From Isoetes taiwanensis (Eukaryota; Streptophyta; Lycopodiopsida; Isoetales; Isoetaceae): a DNA stretch of 64,000 bases. Shown piece by piece: positions 1 through 10,305 of this stretch (positions are counted from its first letter, which is position 1; every line of letters starts with the position of its first letter). A program made the translations under genes and the position numbers. The notes beneath the pieces were generated by a model. That model was not told where the DNA came from. It did not search any database and worked only from the letters and a program-made list of their open reading frames with translations. The stretch covers positions 248,001 to 312,000 of the forward strand of contig JAJEKV010000329.1 of the NCBI GenBank assembly GCA_021234155.1, in the 5' to 3' direction.

Positions 1-342
1 TCTTTAATGTCTTTAATCCCATGTCTTCTAAATGACCCATGAGCGATGAATGTCGGCATGATGGGCATAAAAGATGGGATACTTTGTGGCATAATAGAGG
101 GATCCCATGTCTTGCAAATTGGGGTTTTTGGCACTGTAGTTATCATTCACAACAATAGCTTCGTATAGTCTACATTCAAATGTCTCTTCAATGTCTTTAA
201 TCCCATGTCTTCTAAATCCATGAGCGATCAATATCGGGGTGAGCGATCAATGTCGACATGATGGGCATAAAAGATGGGATCCTTTGTGGCAAGATAGAGG
301 GATCCCATGTCTTGCAAATTGGGGTTTTGGGCATTGTATTTG
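1..342. repeat. Tandem duplication (~185-200 bp) within the polyphenol oxidase remnant
   Basis: Bases 1-138 and about 184-342 are two diverged copies of one segment. Both contain tctttaatcccatgtcttct, atgatgggcataaaagatgg and gggatcccatgtcttgcaaa. The second copy has an extra small internal repeat of gagcgatcaat. The duplication doubles the copper-B coding block of the remnant. Confidence 0.85.
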
Positions 343-480
343 GTTGCAATTTCATTATCCCAATTCCCGTATGGAAGCCTGAAATGTTGGACCATTTAGC
401 ATTCTTGCAGACTTCTGTGGCATGAATGGAAGAAACAACCAGCTAAAAAGGATATCAAAAGGAAGATCTGTATCAGGCCA
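1..480 (-). pseudogene. Polyphenol oxidase (tyrosinase family) fragment, copper-B region
   Basis: Read on the minus strand, this is a remnant of a plant polyphenol oxidase, a binuclear copper enzyme that oxidises phenols to quinones. Near 450-400 lies an SWLFLPF stretch like the tyrosinase copper-A helix. Near 370-350 is a GNWDNE motif (family W/GNWDN), and at about 330-260 a DMGSLYLATKDPIFYAHH-type stretch containing the copper-B HH pair. This last block recurs at 130-50 (DMGSLYYATKYPIFYAHH). Between the copper-A-like and NWDN motifs much of the usual central domain is missing. The frame changes several times and stop codons follow each copy, so the piece cannot encode an enzyme. It runs off the left edge, so more of the 3' part may lie outside. 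Family assignment is from motif recognition and is fairly secure; degradation is directly visible. Confidence 0.72.
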
Positions 481-559
481 GAAGTATGTGGTTGTGCCGA
501 GTATTTCGGTGTAGGGGCACTTCAATAATTTAAAGAAATACAGAGGCATTTTTATAATA

Positions 560-1330
560 ATTTAAATAAAGTACAAAGGGATTATTTATAATAAATTGCA
601 CAAAATTTTAAGGGAAAAAAGGGGGGGAAATTATAACGTGCTATTTTTTGTCGGTCGTTCATCTGATCTCTTCGCTATATGGCGAACTGTGGAGGCTATG
701 GCGCTAGCAACCTCGGCGATCTTGGCAAACTTCCTGAAGTCTTGGGTTAATGCATAAGGTAGCAGATCATTTGCTCTGTTCCTTGTTGCATTTATTTTTG
801 CTTCAGCCACTGATCTTTAGACTTCTGGCTTTTGCTTACAGATTTTGCTTCGTTCCTTGTTGCATTTATTTTTTGCTTCAGCTGCTGATCTTTAGACTTC
901 TGGCTTTTGCTTACAGATTCGCGATGGAGCTTCCCTTTGACATCTTCATAGCCATAGCAACATGTGCCATCATAGCGCCAGTGTGATTATTTTGATATCT
1001 AAATTGCTGGAGTTAATACTCATAATTGGAATATTGATTTGGAAAAATGTCGGAAGAGGTCCTGGCTGGCTTTATGCATTTCGGATTTTGCCGATCAGTT
1101 GCTTGTGGTAAAGATTCTATCCTGAACTCCTGTGTTAATCTCTGAGGAAATGGTTCATAGCGTCTTAGGATTGCCATTCCAGGTTCTTCGGCAGACACAG
1201 GTGCCCCTTCTGTGTAAGGAGATAACCAGGTAACCATGATCTGTCGTTACTTCATTTTTAAGTGGATAGAATATAGTGTGTAATTTTTGGCACTCCAGCT
1301 TGCCAGGGAGCGGATCTCTACGGTTTTTTA
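560..1330. other. Non-coding stretch upstream of the ROP pseudogene
   Basis: No gene is recognisable. The stretch contains a G-run (619-627), a 75-bp tandem duplication (773-919) and AT-rich sequence. It may include the former 5' leader and promoter of the ROP gene, but no clear TATA box or start context stands out. An uninterrupted minus-strand reading frame at 1013-1237 has no family resemblance that I can see. Confidence 0.5.
773..919. repeat. Tandem duplication of about 73-75 bp
   Basis: Two adjacent near-identical copies (about 773-844 and 845-919), each ending in agacttctggcttttgctta followed by cagatt. They differ by a few substitutions and one T in a T-run. Confidence 0.85.
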
Positions 1331-1417
1331 ATGTTTAATAAGCGTGTTACAGTAGGTGATGGCGCTGTTGGTAAAACTTGCATGTTGATCTCATATGCCA
1401 GCAATACCTTTCCAATT

Positions 1418-1504
1418 GTAAGCTTTCAGACTTCTGCTTTGTTTCAGGCAACAAAGCTATGATCATCATGTTATAATCTGATTTCATGAAATGCTTCATC
1501 CCAG
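1418..1504 (+). other. ROP pseudogene intron 1
   Basis: An 87-bp intron bounded by GT (gtaagc) and AG (cccag). Joining the flanking exons keeps the reading frame across the family's usual FP(T)xYVPT junction. Confidence 0.7.
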
Positions 1505-1703
1505 GCCTACGTACCTACTGCCTTCGATAATTTTAGTGCAAATATTGTGGTAGATGGGAACACTGTCAACCTCGGCCTTTGGGATATGGCAGGTAATCTT
1601 TGCCCAACAAAAGTATGCTTTATGTACTGTACGGTGCATTCCATATGAACTTAATAGTGTTTGTTAGGTGCATAAGGATGTAGTTGTTGGGCTTTACATT
1701 GCA

Positions 1704-1733
1704 TGGTGGGTGAAAGCATGTTGTAGTGGAACA
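1704..1733 (+). repeat. Left target duplication (TGGT) and 26-bp terminal inverted repeat
   Basis: TGGT at 1704-1707, followed by the TIR at 1708-1733 (GGGTGAAAGCATGTTG…GGAACA). It matches the reverse complement of 13675-13700 at all 26 positions. Confidence 0.88.
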
Positions 1734-1952
1734 CCCTGGGTGTCCCCCCGTCCCCCCTAAAAATGTGGTGGGAGATATGAAAGTTGTGTGCGATTTTAAA
1801 TTTTTGTTTGGCGCCTAGTGCATAACTGCCCGGATTCAATCATTTCTTGAACTGCAACGACCCGACTCTTACGCCACCCGTCCCATTCCAATCTCCACCG
1901 AACCGATTTCTAAACCCACGATCCACCCGCGCCTTTCCTGAAGCACACGGCT

Positions 1953-4900
1953 ATGGCGACTAATTCGGTTGTGGATCAATCCGGTTCATACCTTCAATCA
2001 TTTAATTTGGAAGCAAATCTGCCTAAAATCTCAAACCGGAGCACGGGATCATATAAGACGCCAAAGGAAAAGACAAAGGGAAGCTAAAGAAGAATTAGCA
2101 AAAATTGCATCAGCAGAGGGAGGATCCACCAGAACGGCCTCTACTAGGCGTCGGATGGTATTAAAATTGTTATCTTCATTTCATAGCACCACTAAAGGCT
2201 TGTCTAACAAATGATAAGAAAGAGGTTTTACTAGATTTTTCGCAGGATGACACAATGGACAACAGACTTGGCGAAGAGCTGAAAGATTTGCAAGCCAAGA
2301 GCATTGTGGTCAGCAACCTCAGGGCTTCCATTCAACTTGTGAAGAAGTCTAACAGCAATGACAGTTTAGCAGCCAAGAGTAGTTGCCTTGCTATGGCCGT
2401 AAGAGGAAGCATTAATACCGAAAGTGCTAATCCTGTCAGTGCTCGGGGTTTTGGTAAACTGCTGGGTGTTCATCCTAGGAATCTTACCAAAGCAAAATTG
2501 AAGAGGGAAGAGATAGATTGCAAAGGGGGAAAATGGGTTTTGTACAAAAGAGTTAGAAGAGCAGATGCAATTCCCAATTCTGTCATAGAACTTGTGCAGC
2601 AATTTTGGACCGAAAACAGTAGGGTCTCTCCAAATGCAAAGGATGTTAAGTTCAGAAGATTGGAACGAAATGTAAGAGAGGATCATGCCACTCAAAGATC
2701 TGGAAGAATCACAGGTTATTTCATTTCTTCATCTTCACCACATTTTTTATTGTTAATGTGGTATGTGGTTAGTGATTGCTTGTGATATGTGGTTGCTGTG
2801 GTGAGGCACGTGGTGTGAAATAAATGCTGTCAATATATGCTTTGTGGTGCCTAGTGTGGTGAATAACATGGTGTAAAATACATGCTGTAATATATGCTAT
2901 GTGGTGCCTAGTGTGGTGAAAAATATGGTGTAAAATAAATGCTCTAAAATATACGCTTTGTGGTGCCTAGTGTGGTGAATAACTTGGTGTAAAATAAATC
3001 TTTGTAATATATGCTATGTGGTCCCTAGTGTGGTGAATAACATGGTGTGGTGTCTAGTGTGGTGCCTAGTGTGGTGCCTAGTGTGGTGAAAAATATGGTG
3101 TAAAATAAATGCTGTAATATATTCTATGTGGTGCCTAGTGTGGTAACGAGGTGTAAGATGAATGTCCGTAATATATGCTATGTGGTGCCTAGTGTGGTGA
3201 AAATATGGTGTACAATAAATTATGTAATATATGCGTTGTGGTGCCTAGTGTGGTGAATAAGGAGGTGTAAGATGAATATGCATAATATATGCTATGTGGT
3301 GCCTAGTGTGGTGGAAAATGTAGTGTGCAATAAATATGCTGATCACCTTGTTATCTTCCTTGCAAATTTGCAATTGTTCAGAAATTCAAGACGGAACATC
3401 CTAGTGTTATGATCAAAAGCAGAGGATGTTTGAAAAGTGAAAAGGACTTCAATAGTTGTCTTTGTATATACCATGTTAGAATGCAGATGCTAATAGATGG
3501 CTTCAATAGTATGAGAACTAAGCACCCAAAAGGCTGCGGTGCACTTGTCAACTTTTGGGTCGGACATATATGGTGAATGTATGCCCTCAATACAAAATAA
3601 GTAGCACAAGAAGTCCGTGGCGGGGAATTTTATGTGAGAAAACTACTAGCTTCCAATCTTACCATAAGAGGGAATGCATTACGGGTGAGTGTAAAGAAGT
3701 GTGGGATTAAGAAGTTCCCTATCCGCCCACATGAACAATCTAGTGATAGTGGCATGGTGAAGTGGGAATACCTAGACTATGAAAAAATCGTATTCAGAGA
3801 TGGCAAAGCAAAGAAGTCTAAGCTAGTTCACCAACACAATGAAACCGCAAGTCTTCCATGGTGAACAAAATGTTGAGAAGCTTCAAAATTTCCTTTACAC
3901 AACTTCGGATATAAGTGGCAAGGCGAGGCCAATTACAAAGAACTCCTTGATAACTTGCACGGAGATGCTTACCTATCCGTGGTTGACTTCAGAGAATTAT
4001 ACTTTTAAGGAGCAGAATGAAGTTAGGTCCATGCATTTGGGTCAACAACCGTGATAACTATATTTGTTCAAATAACCTATCGGGTTGATCCCAGACGACA
4101 CCATTGAGAAAGAAACACACTACTATGTGCCTGATGATAGGGAACATGACACCCTTTTTGTTCAACGTTGTTTTATGAAACATTTTGAGTACTTAAAGCC
4201 GAAAGGCAATGTCCCCAAACAAAGACTATGTATTTTCAGGATGGTCTTTGCATCACAATTCAAAGCAGCCCGGATCATTTTATTTTGTTGGAAGGTACGG
4301 TTGTGATACAGAGGTCAACATGATGTGGAACTTCTTTGGATCAAACCATGGAAAAAGGTGAACATGATGGGAAGGCGCAGAATTGAAAAGATGGATACGA
4401 GGTCATAAATTTAAACATCCCGACATTAAACTAGTTAATGCCCATGATGTGGTGAAAATTGCAGAGAAACAATTTCAATGTGGTACATCTGGAAAGTGGA
4501 CTGAAAATGGAAGAAAAGTTCGGAGATATACGGGAAATAAAACCCGAGGATATCAACGGGGAAAAAGGCTTGGGGTGCGAGAGACAATTCCTTAAACCGA
4601 GCAAATTCATTCATCCATGGATTCAAAGATAAGAAATCCAACACGACTACATACCCAGAAAGCTATCATGTTTTTGCAGCAATTGTTTGGATGTAAAATG
4701 GGACATGTGTGAGAACAAATTGTATGTAGATGAATGGGACCTTGTAGTCGTTGAACCATCCTCCAATGTTCATGCGGATGTGGAAGAGACCCGCAATACC
4801 AGGCCACTATACTCAACCTTGGCAAATGTACTTGCAGAAGCACTTAGAGAAGGAGACAGCTTTGCAGTTGCTGCACCTAAAGGGAACGAGGAGGATTCTG

Positions 4901-5287
4901 TATTTTGGATGTTGCTATGCAGTCAGGAGATTTAACAGAGCTGGTGCAGCCGACAGGGCTCTGGGGGTGGTGTATGATTCTGAGGATGAGTTCTCAGCTC
5001 TCTCCATGCTTGAGGAAGAGGATATGTTCATCCAACTAAAGCAAGAAATGATCCATGCTTCAGCCATTAAAAAAGTGCTCAACAGGCCAGATGCATGGAG
5101 ACACAACAACCTGAGACAATACTTTGTGAATCTGTATCATAAGTGGGAGCAGAAACGAGAAGCTCATGTTTTAGTGTTGCTGGATTACACCAACTATTCA
5201 GCAGAAACACTTGATGAAATCTTGAACATACTTGGAAGAAGAAGAGTTACAGATCTCACAATGCAGGATCTGATTGAGGCCCAGTAA
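1953..5287 (+). pseudogene. Decayed DDE-type transposase related to a family known from invertebrates
   Basis: Coding pieces in several frames run in the order expected of one transposase. An ATG at 1953 opens a short N-terminal piece, followed by a basic stretch (RRQRKRQREAKEE) at about 2050-2100. Then come 2255-2725 (RGFGKLLGVHP; VSPNAKDVKFRR), 3378-3600 (KFKTEHPSV, then CLCIYHV at 3457-3480 and LIDGFNSMR), and 3634-3850 (CGIKKFPIRPHEQ; GMVKWEYLDYE). Next are 3985-4010 (DFRENYTF, a candidate first catalytic Asp), 4231-4245 (YFQDGL, candidate second Asp), 4331-4420 (FFGSNHGK, then HDG and LKRWIRG across two small frameshifts) and 4680-5287 (a C-terminal domain with VVVEPSSNV and GDSFAVAAPKG). 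I recognise the series from uncharacterised coral and fish transposon-like proteins with SDG, SHGKG-DG-KR motifs. This is recognition from memory, not a search. Some gaps could be introns (the 2780-3345 satellite lies between pieces), but single-base frameshifts near 4350 indicate decay. Confidence 0.68.
2780..3345 (+). repeat. ~57-bp minisatellite with the core gtggtgcctagtgtggtg
   Basis: About nine to ten diverged units are present. A unit reads roughly gtggtgcctagtgtggtga, then ataacatggtgtaaaataaa, then tgctgtaatatatgctat. Some units contain extra copies of the gtggtgcctagt core (3048-3085). The array lies inside the transposase region, possibly in an intron, about 1.07 kb from the left end of the transposon. 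Confidence 0.85.
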
Positions 5288-5840
5288 CTGTATGTCATCA
5301 TTAACCTCTTCAAAAACAGCTTCAGTGGTTATAGTTTTCCCTGATTTTTCTGCATACTTCATTGCATAAGATGTATGAACTATTCTACCGGGTATGGTAG
5401 ATTTCCATATGTATTTTTCTCCCTTTGAAATATAAAAACAACGTTTGTATCACCACAGTTTTCACCACATTTTTCACCACGGCTTTCACCACAGATTTCA
5501 CCATAATCAGCCAGGGGCATTGACCATTTTTTGACCCGGTCAGAAAATGGAATGGCTCTCAGATTCCTGATAGTATCTTGACTGATTTTGGTGACAGCAA
5601 TATATGGATCCCAAATTAGGTCCCTGAATTGATATGAGGCCAAAATTCATTAAGCTCTGCTTTGTGCAAAGATTCTTGCAAGGCCACTAACTTTTGCTTC
5701 AGGGAATTCTGTGTTTTTCTTTTCAGTTTCTTTTGAACTCTATTTCTTTTGAACCCGAGCCAATTTCCATCAAATTTCAAATTTCAATCAATTTCAATTG
5801 TTGGTGTTTCATAGTATTTTAAATTGCTGGTATACAGACA
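5288..5840. other. Spacer inside the DNA transposon
   Basis: No gene is recognised. At 5450-5500 there is a short run of ttcaccac(a/g) repeats, again containing the CACCAC/GTGGTG word seen in the larger arrays of this element. Confidence 0.4.
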
Positions 5841-6420
5841 GGGCACTGAGGCCAATTTACAAGGTAAAACATCTAAGTACAAGGTATAACAAAACTAAGG
5901 TAAAACATGTAAGTACAACAGAATTAGAAAAAGACACAATGCACAAATTTACACAAGGCACAAGGTATAACAAAACCACAAATTTACAGAAAGGCACAAG
6001 GCCATCATCCACATTAAAGAAGGCACTAAGGCCTGGATTACAGAAGGCACAAGGCCTGGATTACAGTCAGCACAAGGCCATTACAATTAAAGGCACTAAG
6101 GCCTGGATTAAACAAAAGGCACAAGGCCTGGATTAAACTGAAGGCATAATAAAAAGGTATTACAAAACCAATTGATTAAAACAGAAAACAAAACTAGAAA
6201 TTTTCAAAACGGCACAAGGCCATCATATATTACAATAGGCACTAAGGCCTGTGTTACAGAAGGGTCGGCACAGCCATTACATTTCAAAGGCACTAAGGCC
6301 TGTTTCACAGAAGGGTCATTACAAAGAAAGGCACTAAGGCCATTACAAAGAAAGGCACTACGGCCTATAGCATCTGTTTTTAAAAAAATTACAAAGGCAC
6401 AAAAGGCCTGTTTCTGAAGA
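5840..6420. repeat. Irregular tandem array with the core ggcac(t/a)aaggcc
   Basis: The words ggcactaaggcctggatta and ggcacaaggcc recur more than a dozen times with spacers of 10-30 bases, often cattacaaag or acagaa. The core includes the palindrome AGGCCT. A 24-base A-run follows at 6437-6460. The open frames across it are by-products of the repeat. Confidence 0.75.
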
Positions 6421-6436
6421 ACTTGATCAAAAGAGG

Positions 6437-6460
6437 AAAAAAAAAAAAAAAAAAAAAAAA
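6437..6460 (+). repeat. Poly(A) tract, 24 bases
   Basis: A run of 24 A directly follows the ggcac(t)aaggcc array. It could be a slipped homopolymer or the 3' tail of a retroposed transcript. No flanking target duplication was found. Confidence 0.6.
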
Positions 6461-6498
6461 GCAAAACATGTCTTCATGAGCTGCCGGGACTTCAAGCT

Positions 6499-7066
6499 TC
6501 ATCTGTAAGAAAAGTTCAGAAAGTTAGAAAGCTCTATGGGAAAGAAAGCAAAAAATGATATTGCATGCGACTTACTCTCTAGCCAATTTTGAAATTCAAA
6601 AAAAAATTCTTCTTCTTCTGGGTCCAGGTCTTCTTCTTCACTGGTTGTCTCAGATTCGCTCCAGACCTCATCTTCTGAATCATACTGCTGCTCCTCGGAA
6701 GAATCCACGCCGAGGAGGAATCGAACTGAAGAATCCACCTCTTCCAAAGCTCGAAAGAGAGTATTCATAGCTCTTTGGAATCGAGGCTGCCAGATTCAGT
6801 CCGCCGCTTTCGGGGCTTTCAACAGAAAGAGAGTATTCAGAGCTGCTGGAATCAGAGCTGCTGTATTCAGGGTCTTCTTTGGGCTCATGCAAAGGAATTA
6901 TCCAAGAACCTATGCCATAACTCGCGAAGAGCTCTGGCAAAGGTAAGGAAATTAAGGACCGGTGCTTGGAAGGGCCAGGGGCAGGGGAAGCAGAGCGGGA
7001 GCGGGAGCGGCAGCGCTTCGGCATTCTGTTTGGGAGAATTGGACGATGCTTCTCCCTCATGACCAT
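6499..7066 (-). pseudogene. Remnant of a Ser/Glu/Arg-rich accessory protein of the transposon
   Basis: The minus strand has an ATG at 7066 (MVMREKHRPI). It opens a segment with an Arg/Ser run (RCRSRSRSASP) at residues 18-28, then PLPELFASYGIGSWIIPLHE and a Ser/Glu-rich tract (SSSDSSSSEYS). The frame is lost around 6700. A second frame (6768-6499) continues with an acidic tract (SEDEVWSESETTSEEEDLDPEEEE). Composition suggests a nuclear, disordered acidic/basic protein. I recognise no family. The two frames overlap by about 90 bases and look like one coding region with a frameshift. The unusually low stop frequency and coding-like composition in a transposon interior support a former accessory ORF. 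Confidence 0.4.
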
Positions 7067-7340
7067 AGCCTATAAAAGGCTGGCGTGAAATTAATTTCGT
7101 AGGCTACGATTTTAGGATTTCGTACCATTAGTATCTTAATCGTAATGATTTGGTAGGATACGAATAATTACCTCGTAATGACCATAATTTTATTTTCTAA
7201 TAATTCTAATAATGTCCTGAAATGGCCATTCTTTTTTGGACACCAATCATATTATGTTGTCTTGGCACTTGTTTAGTAATTTTAGTTATAATTAGCTAGT
7301 GTAAATTGATTGTTGACTTCAATTGTTGACTTACGCTTCA

Positions 7341-7980
7341 CCAAACATGTTGGTCAATGAAACATGTAAAGGCTCAAGCATACCTAGGGTCCAACATGCC
7401 AAGGTGACTCAAACATGCCACCTAGGCTCCAACAGGCCACGTAAGCTCCAACATTCCACCTATGATTCACCACATGATTCACCACATGATTCACCAAATG
7501 CACCACATGATCCACCACATGCACCATTTGCATCACCAAACATGTTGGTCAATGAACGTCAAACATGTAACAAAGGTCATGTAAAGGCTCAAGCATGCCA
7601 AGGTGGCTCAAATATGCCACCTAGGCTCCAACATGCCAAGGTGGCTCAAACATGCCACTTAGGCTCCAACATGCCACCTATGATTCACCACATGATTCAC
7701 CAAATGCACCACATGATTCACCACATGCACCATTTGCATCACCAAACATGTTGGTCAATGAAAGTCAAACATGTAACAAAGGTCATGTAAAGGCTCAAGC
7801 ATGCCAAGGTGGCTCAAATATGCCACCTAGGCTCAAACATGCCAAGGTGGCTCAAACATGCCACCTAGGCTCCAACATGCGTGAGCTCCAACATGCCACC
7901 TATGATTCACCACATGATTCACCACATGGTTCACCAAATGCACCACATGATTCACCATATGCACCATTTGCATCACCACA
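7341..7980 (+). repeat. ~200-bp tandem satellite, three copies, built from shorter repeats
   Basis: Units start with ccaaacatgttggtcaatga at 7341, 7536 and 7742 (spacings 195 and 206). Within a unit, the words ccaaggtggctcaaacatgc and cacctaggctccaacatg alternate, followed by several 12-base gattcaccacat repeats. Reading frames on both strands across it encode only the repeat. Confidence 0.88.
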
Positions 7981-8384
7981 TCTATCACGACATGTATCAC
8001 CACATTGTCATGAATCTTTGAATACATCAATTTCTTTCCGAGATTTGAACTCCACGAGTGTTGCTCGTCAGCCGAGGAAAAAAGTCTATTGTATACAATA
8101 GTATACAACAATGTACATTAGAGTGTCAATGAAAGAATAGGTTACAAGAATAACCTCTTTGGTTACAATAATACAAACATGTAATTACAAGTAAATATCT
8201 ATTGATCCTGTCAACCTCAAACTTCATTACTAGAGCAAGCGTGCTTCACAACATCAATCATCATTTGCTGGCGTGTCCAACATTTCGCCACTAGAAATTG
8301 GTACACCGCAACAAACATATCAGGCCTCACATTGGATGAGTAATACCTTCAAATTTACTGAACTCACCTTACCTTTGGGATAGT

Positions 8385-9010
8385 ATGTCCAAGTCTCGCG
8401 ACATCGCAGCCACAACTTTCTTTACAAAGACACATATAGCAGGACCACATGACCAAAGAATCGACCGAGTGGGGAACTTGTAATTTTCTTGTGTGAAGCA
8501 GCTTTATGGTGCTTGGGAATTTTGTGTTTGCATCCTCAACAAAACTCATGACATGGCTCTGAGCCCTTGTACATTTCTAGGTGTCAAAATGGTACACACA
8601 CTGGTGACATTTAACCGGGTGACCTCCAAGACCTACAATGACATACACATCGGTCAAAGGTGGCTGATAATATGCCGTGAGAATGGTACATTCGAAATTG
8701 TAAGTTGAGGGTTCAACAGTTTGTCCTTTGAAGCAAGCTCGCTCGACAAGAATGTGTAAATGAGCGGATCCATGAAATGGAACCTCTGTTCCATGTCATG
8801 CTTGATGCAGAATTGGTGCATACACCTGCCAAAGTCCAAGGTCTGGTAAAACAAGATGATTTAAGAAACAAAAGAAGACTTCAAATCTGAATTGTTTACA
8901 TTAAATTACTAACCTCATGAAGAAATGGACTATCCTGTCACTGAACCAATCCCTACTTTTCTCCAATATTCTGATTGCCTCTTGATTAAGCACAAGAGGC
9001 TCCTCATTGG
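8385..9010 (-). pseudogene. Ulp1-like (C48) cysteine protease remnant carried by the transposon
   Basis: On the minus strand, a conserved-looking piece from about 9005 (LNQEAIRILEKSRDWFSDRI) resembles the N-terminal part of Ulp1/SENP proteases, which cleave SUMO. It is followed across an apparent intron (about 8935-8850) by RFHFMDPLIYTFLS, matching the FHFF-Y-L region. Then comes a VYHFDT block (about 8590), like the catalytic Asp segment, and VPHSVDSLVMW (about 8460), like the VPxQxNSVDCG segment where the active-site Cys normally follows Asp. Here the Cys is Ser, and frames change between blocks. Ulp1-like genes are common cargo in plant transposons. The match is by pattern only, and the key His is not clearly seen. 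Confidence 0.45.
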
Positions 9011-9367
9011 TCCTTTAAACACTTCAAGTGGCAAGTGTTCTGGTCGGATGTGCGCTCTTAACACTGCAGTCCTCGTGCTGGTGGTGTAAGTTTACATTCA
9101 GCAAATGGAAGATCATTGAAAACCTTGAGGAACATTGAAATAGCCAAGAAATGAACAATTGAAGTAAAACTTTGTTTATATTAAAAAGTCAAGAGAGGTT
9201 ACATCATATACACAATACTACTATTTCTAAGCTTTAGTTCTATGTTTTTTTCATCATATTAATACAAATTTGACTCTCAAATTGTCAAACATATTCAACA
9301 TTTTGTTGCTTTCGACATAACTTTGCACATTCCTTCAAAGAACCCCTCAAGCCAAACCTTTAGATCA

Positions 9368-9735
9368 TTCATGAGGAAATTGCCATCTACTCTGTCGTGG
9401 CTCCATTTGTTTGGGACAGATCATGGTGTTTGGTGCATTGAGGTACCCTTTGTATCCTTTGTCATCAATGAGAAGCACGTTCTCTTTTGTGAAACCTGGA
9501 AATTCGTCGTAGACCTTTTTCGTGTGCTTCAAAAAAAATTGGCTTTTACTTTGTTAAATAAATTTGTGTTGGTACACCGATCCCGACTCCATATGAACTT
9601 AAATTTGTCCTTGTGTTTCATCAATGCTCCCTTAACTATGACTCTCAAGTTTTGAGCCCTGCAGGCTGGACCAAAGTGCTATATGAAAATTTCGGATTGC
9701 ACCAATCTATGAACTCGCCCAGGCCCTGGTCTAGT
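9368..9735 (-). pseudogene. FCP1-like (HAD superfamily) phosphatase domain remnant, transposon cargo
   Basis: Minus-strand pieces in shifting frames give RP/GLGEFIDWCN (about 9735-9690), LRVIVKGALMKHKDKFKF and IWSRDRCTNTNLF (about 9650-9560), then KVYDEFPGF, VLLIDDKGYKGYLN (9480-9440) and APNTMICPKQ. This is the order of an FCP1 homology domain: RPGLxEFL; W-x-Q-C-T; K-x-LxxxFP; N-T-LLIDDSPxK; NPPxTAIFP. The family are acid-based phosphatases acting on RNA polymerase II CTD-type phosphoserines. The LLIDD block retains the conserved DD pair. The N-terminal DxDGT nucleophile motif is not visible, and frameshifts or introns separate the blocks. The lysine-rich insert is not typical of cellular CTD phosphatases. 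Assignment to the domain is fairly secure; function in the transposon is unknown. Confidence 0.62.
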
Positions 9736-9984
9736 TACTACCCACTTGGTTCGTTAAGTGTGATCAACTTAACATCATCTTCTTTGGCGGTGGGTATGGA
9801 CTCACTCTTGTCATAGCTTCTACCTTAACTCCATTGTAGTAAAAACAAGCGGGATTGGGCTTAACCTTGTAGTCTTTCGCGATGGACAGAGTTGGTGCGG
9901 TGGCTGGAAACTTCTCGCTTCGGCATTTCTTGGTGCGGTGGTTGGAAACTTCTCGCCCGGCATCTCTTCGTCTGGGGCTGGAAA

Positions 9985-10305
9985 CTACGCTTGAATGTCT
10001 TGGAGGTGTCTTTTGCTTGGAATTCGCTCTTGCTTTTTCTCCGGAGACACTTCCATTTGCAAAAATTTAATTGATTCGGTAACTATATGGGTCAAATTAA
10101 AAAGAAGATGTGCACAAAAAGGTTGGAAGTTACCTTGTGACTTACATTCACCAAACGATTTGTTCAGATCATAACCCGATGCATCTGCTGATTTGGCATA
10201 TTGGTGTGGAGCATGACTTAATGCATCCGCCGATCTGGCGGATTGTTGTCGATTGGAGCACCCTCTTGGAGCTTGACTTGATGCACCCTCTTGATTTGTT
10301 GACAT
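9985..10305 (-). CDS. Unidentified minus-strand reading frame upstream of the FCP1-like piece
   Basis: A 106-codon frame starts with MSTNQEGASSQAPRG. It has two related words (SARSADALSHAP; AKSADASGYDL) that mirror a DNA repeat, and no recognisable domain. A GTAAGT-like donor occurs inside it near 10150. It may be the first exon of the FCP1/Ulp1-containing minus-strand gene, or a repeat-derived artefact. Confidence 0.25.
   Translation of the reverse strand: MSTNQEGASSQAPRGCSNRQQSARSADALSHAPHQYAKSADASGYDLNKSFGECKSQGNFQPFCAHLLFNLTHIVTESIKFLQMEVSPEKKQERIPSKRHLQDIQA

Noticed and set aside
2366-2695. Minus-strand 109-codon frame
   Set aside because: It is the antisense shadow of the transposase coding piece at 2255-2785, which has recognisable family motifs.
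7323-8111. Repeat-rich frames of up to 155 codons on both strands
   Set aside because: They follow the 200-bp satellite period exactly and are open on both strands; no independent coding evidence.
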